DNA of 64,000 bases from NCBI GenBank assembly GCA_949289005.1, contig CASEMQ010000038.1, positions 47,327 through 111,326 of the forward strand, in the 5' to 3' direction. Below the pieces are notes generated by a model, which saw nothing but the letters and a program-made list of their open reading frames with translations, ran no database searches and was not told where the DNA came from. Each line of letters opens with the position of its first letter. The first letter of the stretch is position 1. This document shows positions 63,742 through 64,000 of the stretch, piece after piece. Both the position numbers and the translations under genes were made by a program. Origin of the DNA: an uncultured Lentisphaeraceae bacterium. GTDB taxonomy: Bacteria > Verrucomicrobiota > Kiritimatiellia > RFP12 > DVOR01.

Positions 63742-64000
63742 CTATTTGCCGATGCAGAAGGTGGAGAAGAGACGGTCGAGAAGGTCGTCGGACCAGACGC
63801 GGCCGAGGAGACGCCCGATTGCCTCCGCACCCTCGCGGAGGGACTGGGCGGCGGGAACAAGCCCCCACTCGCCCTTGTCAAGGGCGGCACGGGCGGCGCG
63901 GAGCGCGGCGGCGGCCTCGGCGACGCCGGCGCGCTGGCGCTCGGTGGCAAGGGTGGCGGCGTCGGCCTCGCCCGCGCCAAGTTTGAGGGCGCGGCGGAGG
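63742..64000 (-). CDS. mnmE: tRNA uridine-5-carboxymethylaminomethyl synthesis GTPase MnmE, C-terminal part
   Basis: The last 85 or so codons, cut by the window end. The product ends LLDRLFSTFCIGK, and the terminal F-C-I-G-K is the diagnostic MnmE C-terminus whose Cys is needed for tRNA modification. The preceding helices (AAQSLREGAEAIGRLLGRVW) match the C-terminal helical domain. The start, and the GTPase domain, lie beyond the window. Confidence 0.88.
   Translation of the reverse strand, partial: LRRALKLGAGEADAATLATERQRAGVAEAAAALRAARAALDKGEWGLVPAAQSLREGAEAIGRLLGRVWSDDLLDRLFSTFCIGK

Overview
The window is 64 kb of GC-rich DNA from a Gram-negative-type anaerobe. The best guess is a member of the PVC superphylum, near Kiritimatiellota/Verrucomicrobiota/Lentisphaerota. 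This is inferred from several things seen together: five PEP-CTERM sorting tails; paired secreted proteins whose mature N-terminus reads VESD(I/F)VGYTTI; a formylglycine sulfatase; a fused MurC-MurB; an RpiB-GlyA fusion; an outer-membrane DUF481 barrel; and a PAS-containing FeFe-hydrogenase-like sensor. No rRNA or other decisive phylogenetic marker is present.

Layout. 0-3.4 kb: argJ-argB-argD, three overlapping arginine genes (argG lies far away at 61.2 kb). 3.6-7.8 kb: Gfo/Idh oxidoreductase, metG, panC. 7.9-11.7 kb: membrane-anchored coiled-coil protein and leuS. 11.7-12.9 kb: AT-richer accessory patch and an intergenic repeat. 13-20 kb: rpiB-glyA fusion, GspG-like pseudopilin, phosphodiesterase, CCA-adding enzyme family, and an enlarged ABC permease. 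20-22.8 kb: phosphoesterase and sulfatase. 22.9-30.3 kb (minus): two very large exported proteases, C10 and S8. 30.7-33.9 kb: a three-gene sensory hydrogenase/phosphatase operon. 33.9-36.4 kb: exported metallopeptidase, hisH, and a truncated PEP-CTERM gene. 36.5-42.0 kb (minus): speA, then rpsP-trmD-rplS running into a sugar-1-phosphate transferase, a two-lobed retropepsin-like protein and a CPBP protease. 42.5-45.1 kb: rsmI, DUF481 barrel, pdxJ. 45.5-53.9 kb: an accessory island of lower GC. 54.1-60.8 kb: recA, azlCD, murC-murB, yicC and a LamG-like PEP-CTERM protein. 61.2-64 kb: argG, exported metallopeptidase, tRNA-Val, tRNA-Gly and the 3' end of mnmE.

The most interesting region is 46.3-53.9 kb. 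It holds three copies of a two-gene module: a VGYTTI-type secreted two-repeat protein followed by a PEP-CTERM protein. A 56-bp block that is nearly identical at the DNA level sits at the signal-peptide/mature-protein junction of each copy. Two copies face each other in inverted orientation around the only clear promoter and canonical signal peptide, so inversion of about 0.56 kb would swap the expressed surface protein in frame. The third copy has no start codon or signal peptide and looks like a silent cassette. A PD-(D/E)XK-like nuclease, a zeta-toxin pair and a small gene with a structured leader lie among the modules.

Promoters: most genes carry an extended -10 (TGN-TATAAT-like), often without a good -35. 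At least three genes have the -10 exactly 6 nt before the ATG, which predicts leaderless mRNAs. A 35-bp promoter block is repeated upstream of three unrelated genes (Gfo/Idh, hisH, recA). Two other dispersed repeat families are present: a DnaA-box-like intergenic element, and a MITE-like element with inverted ends.
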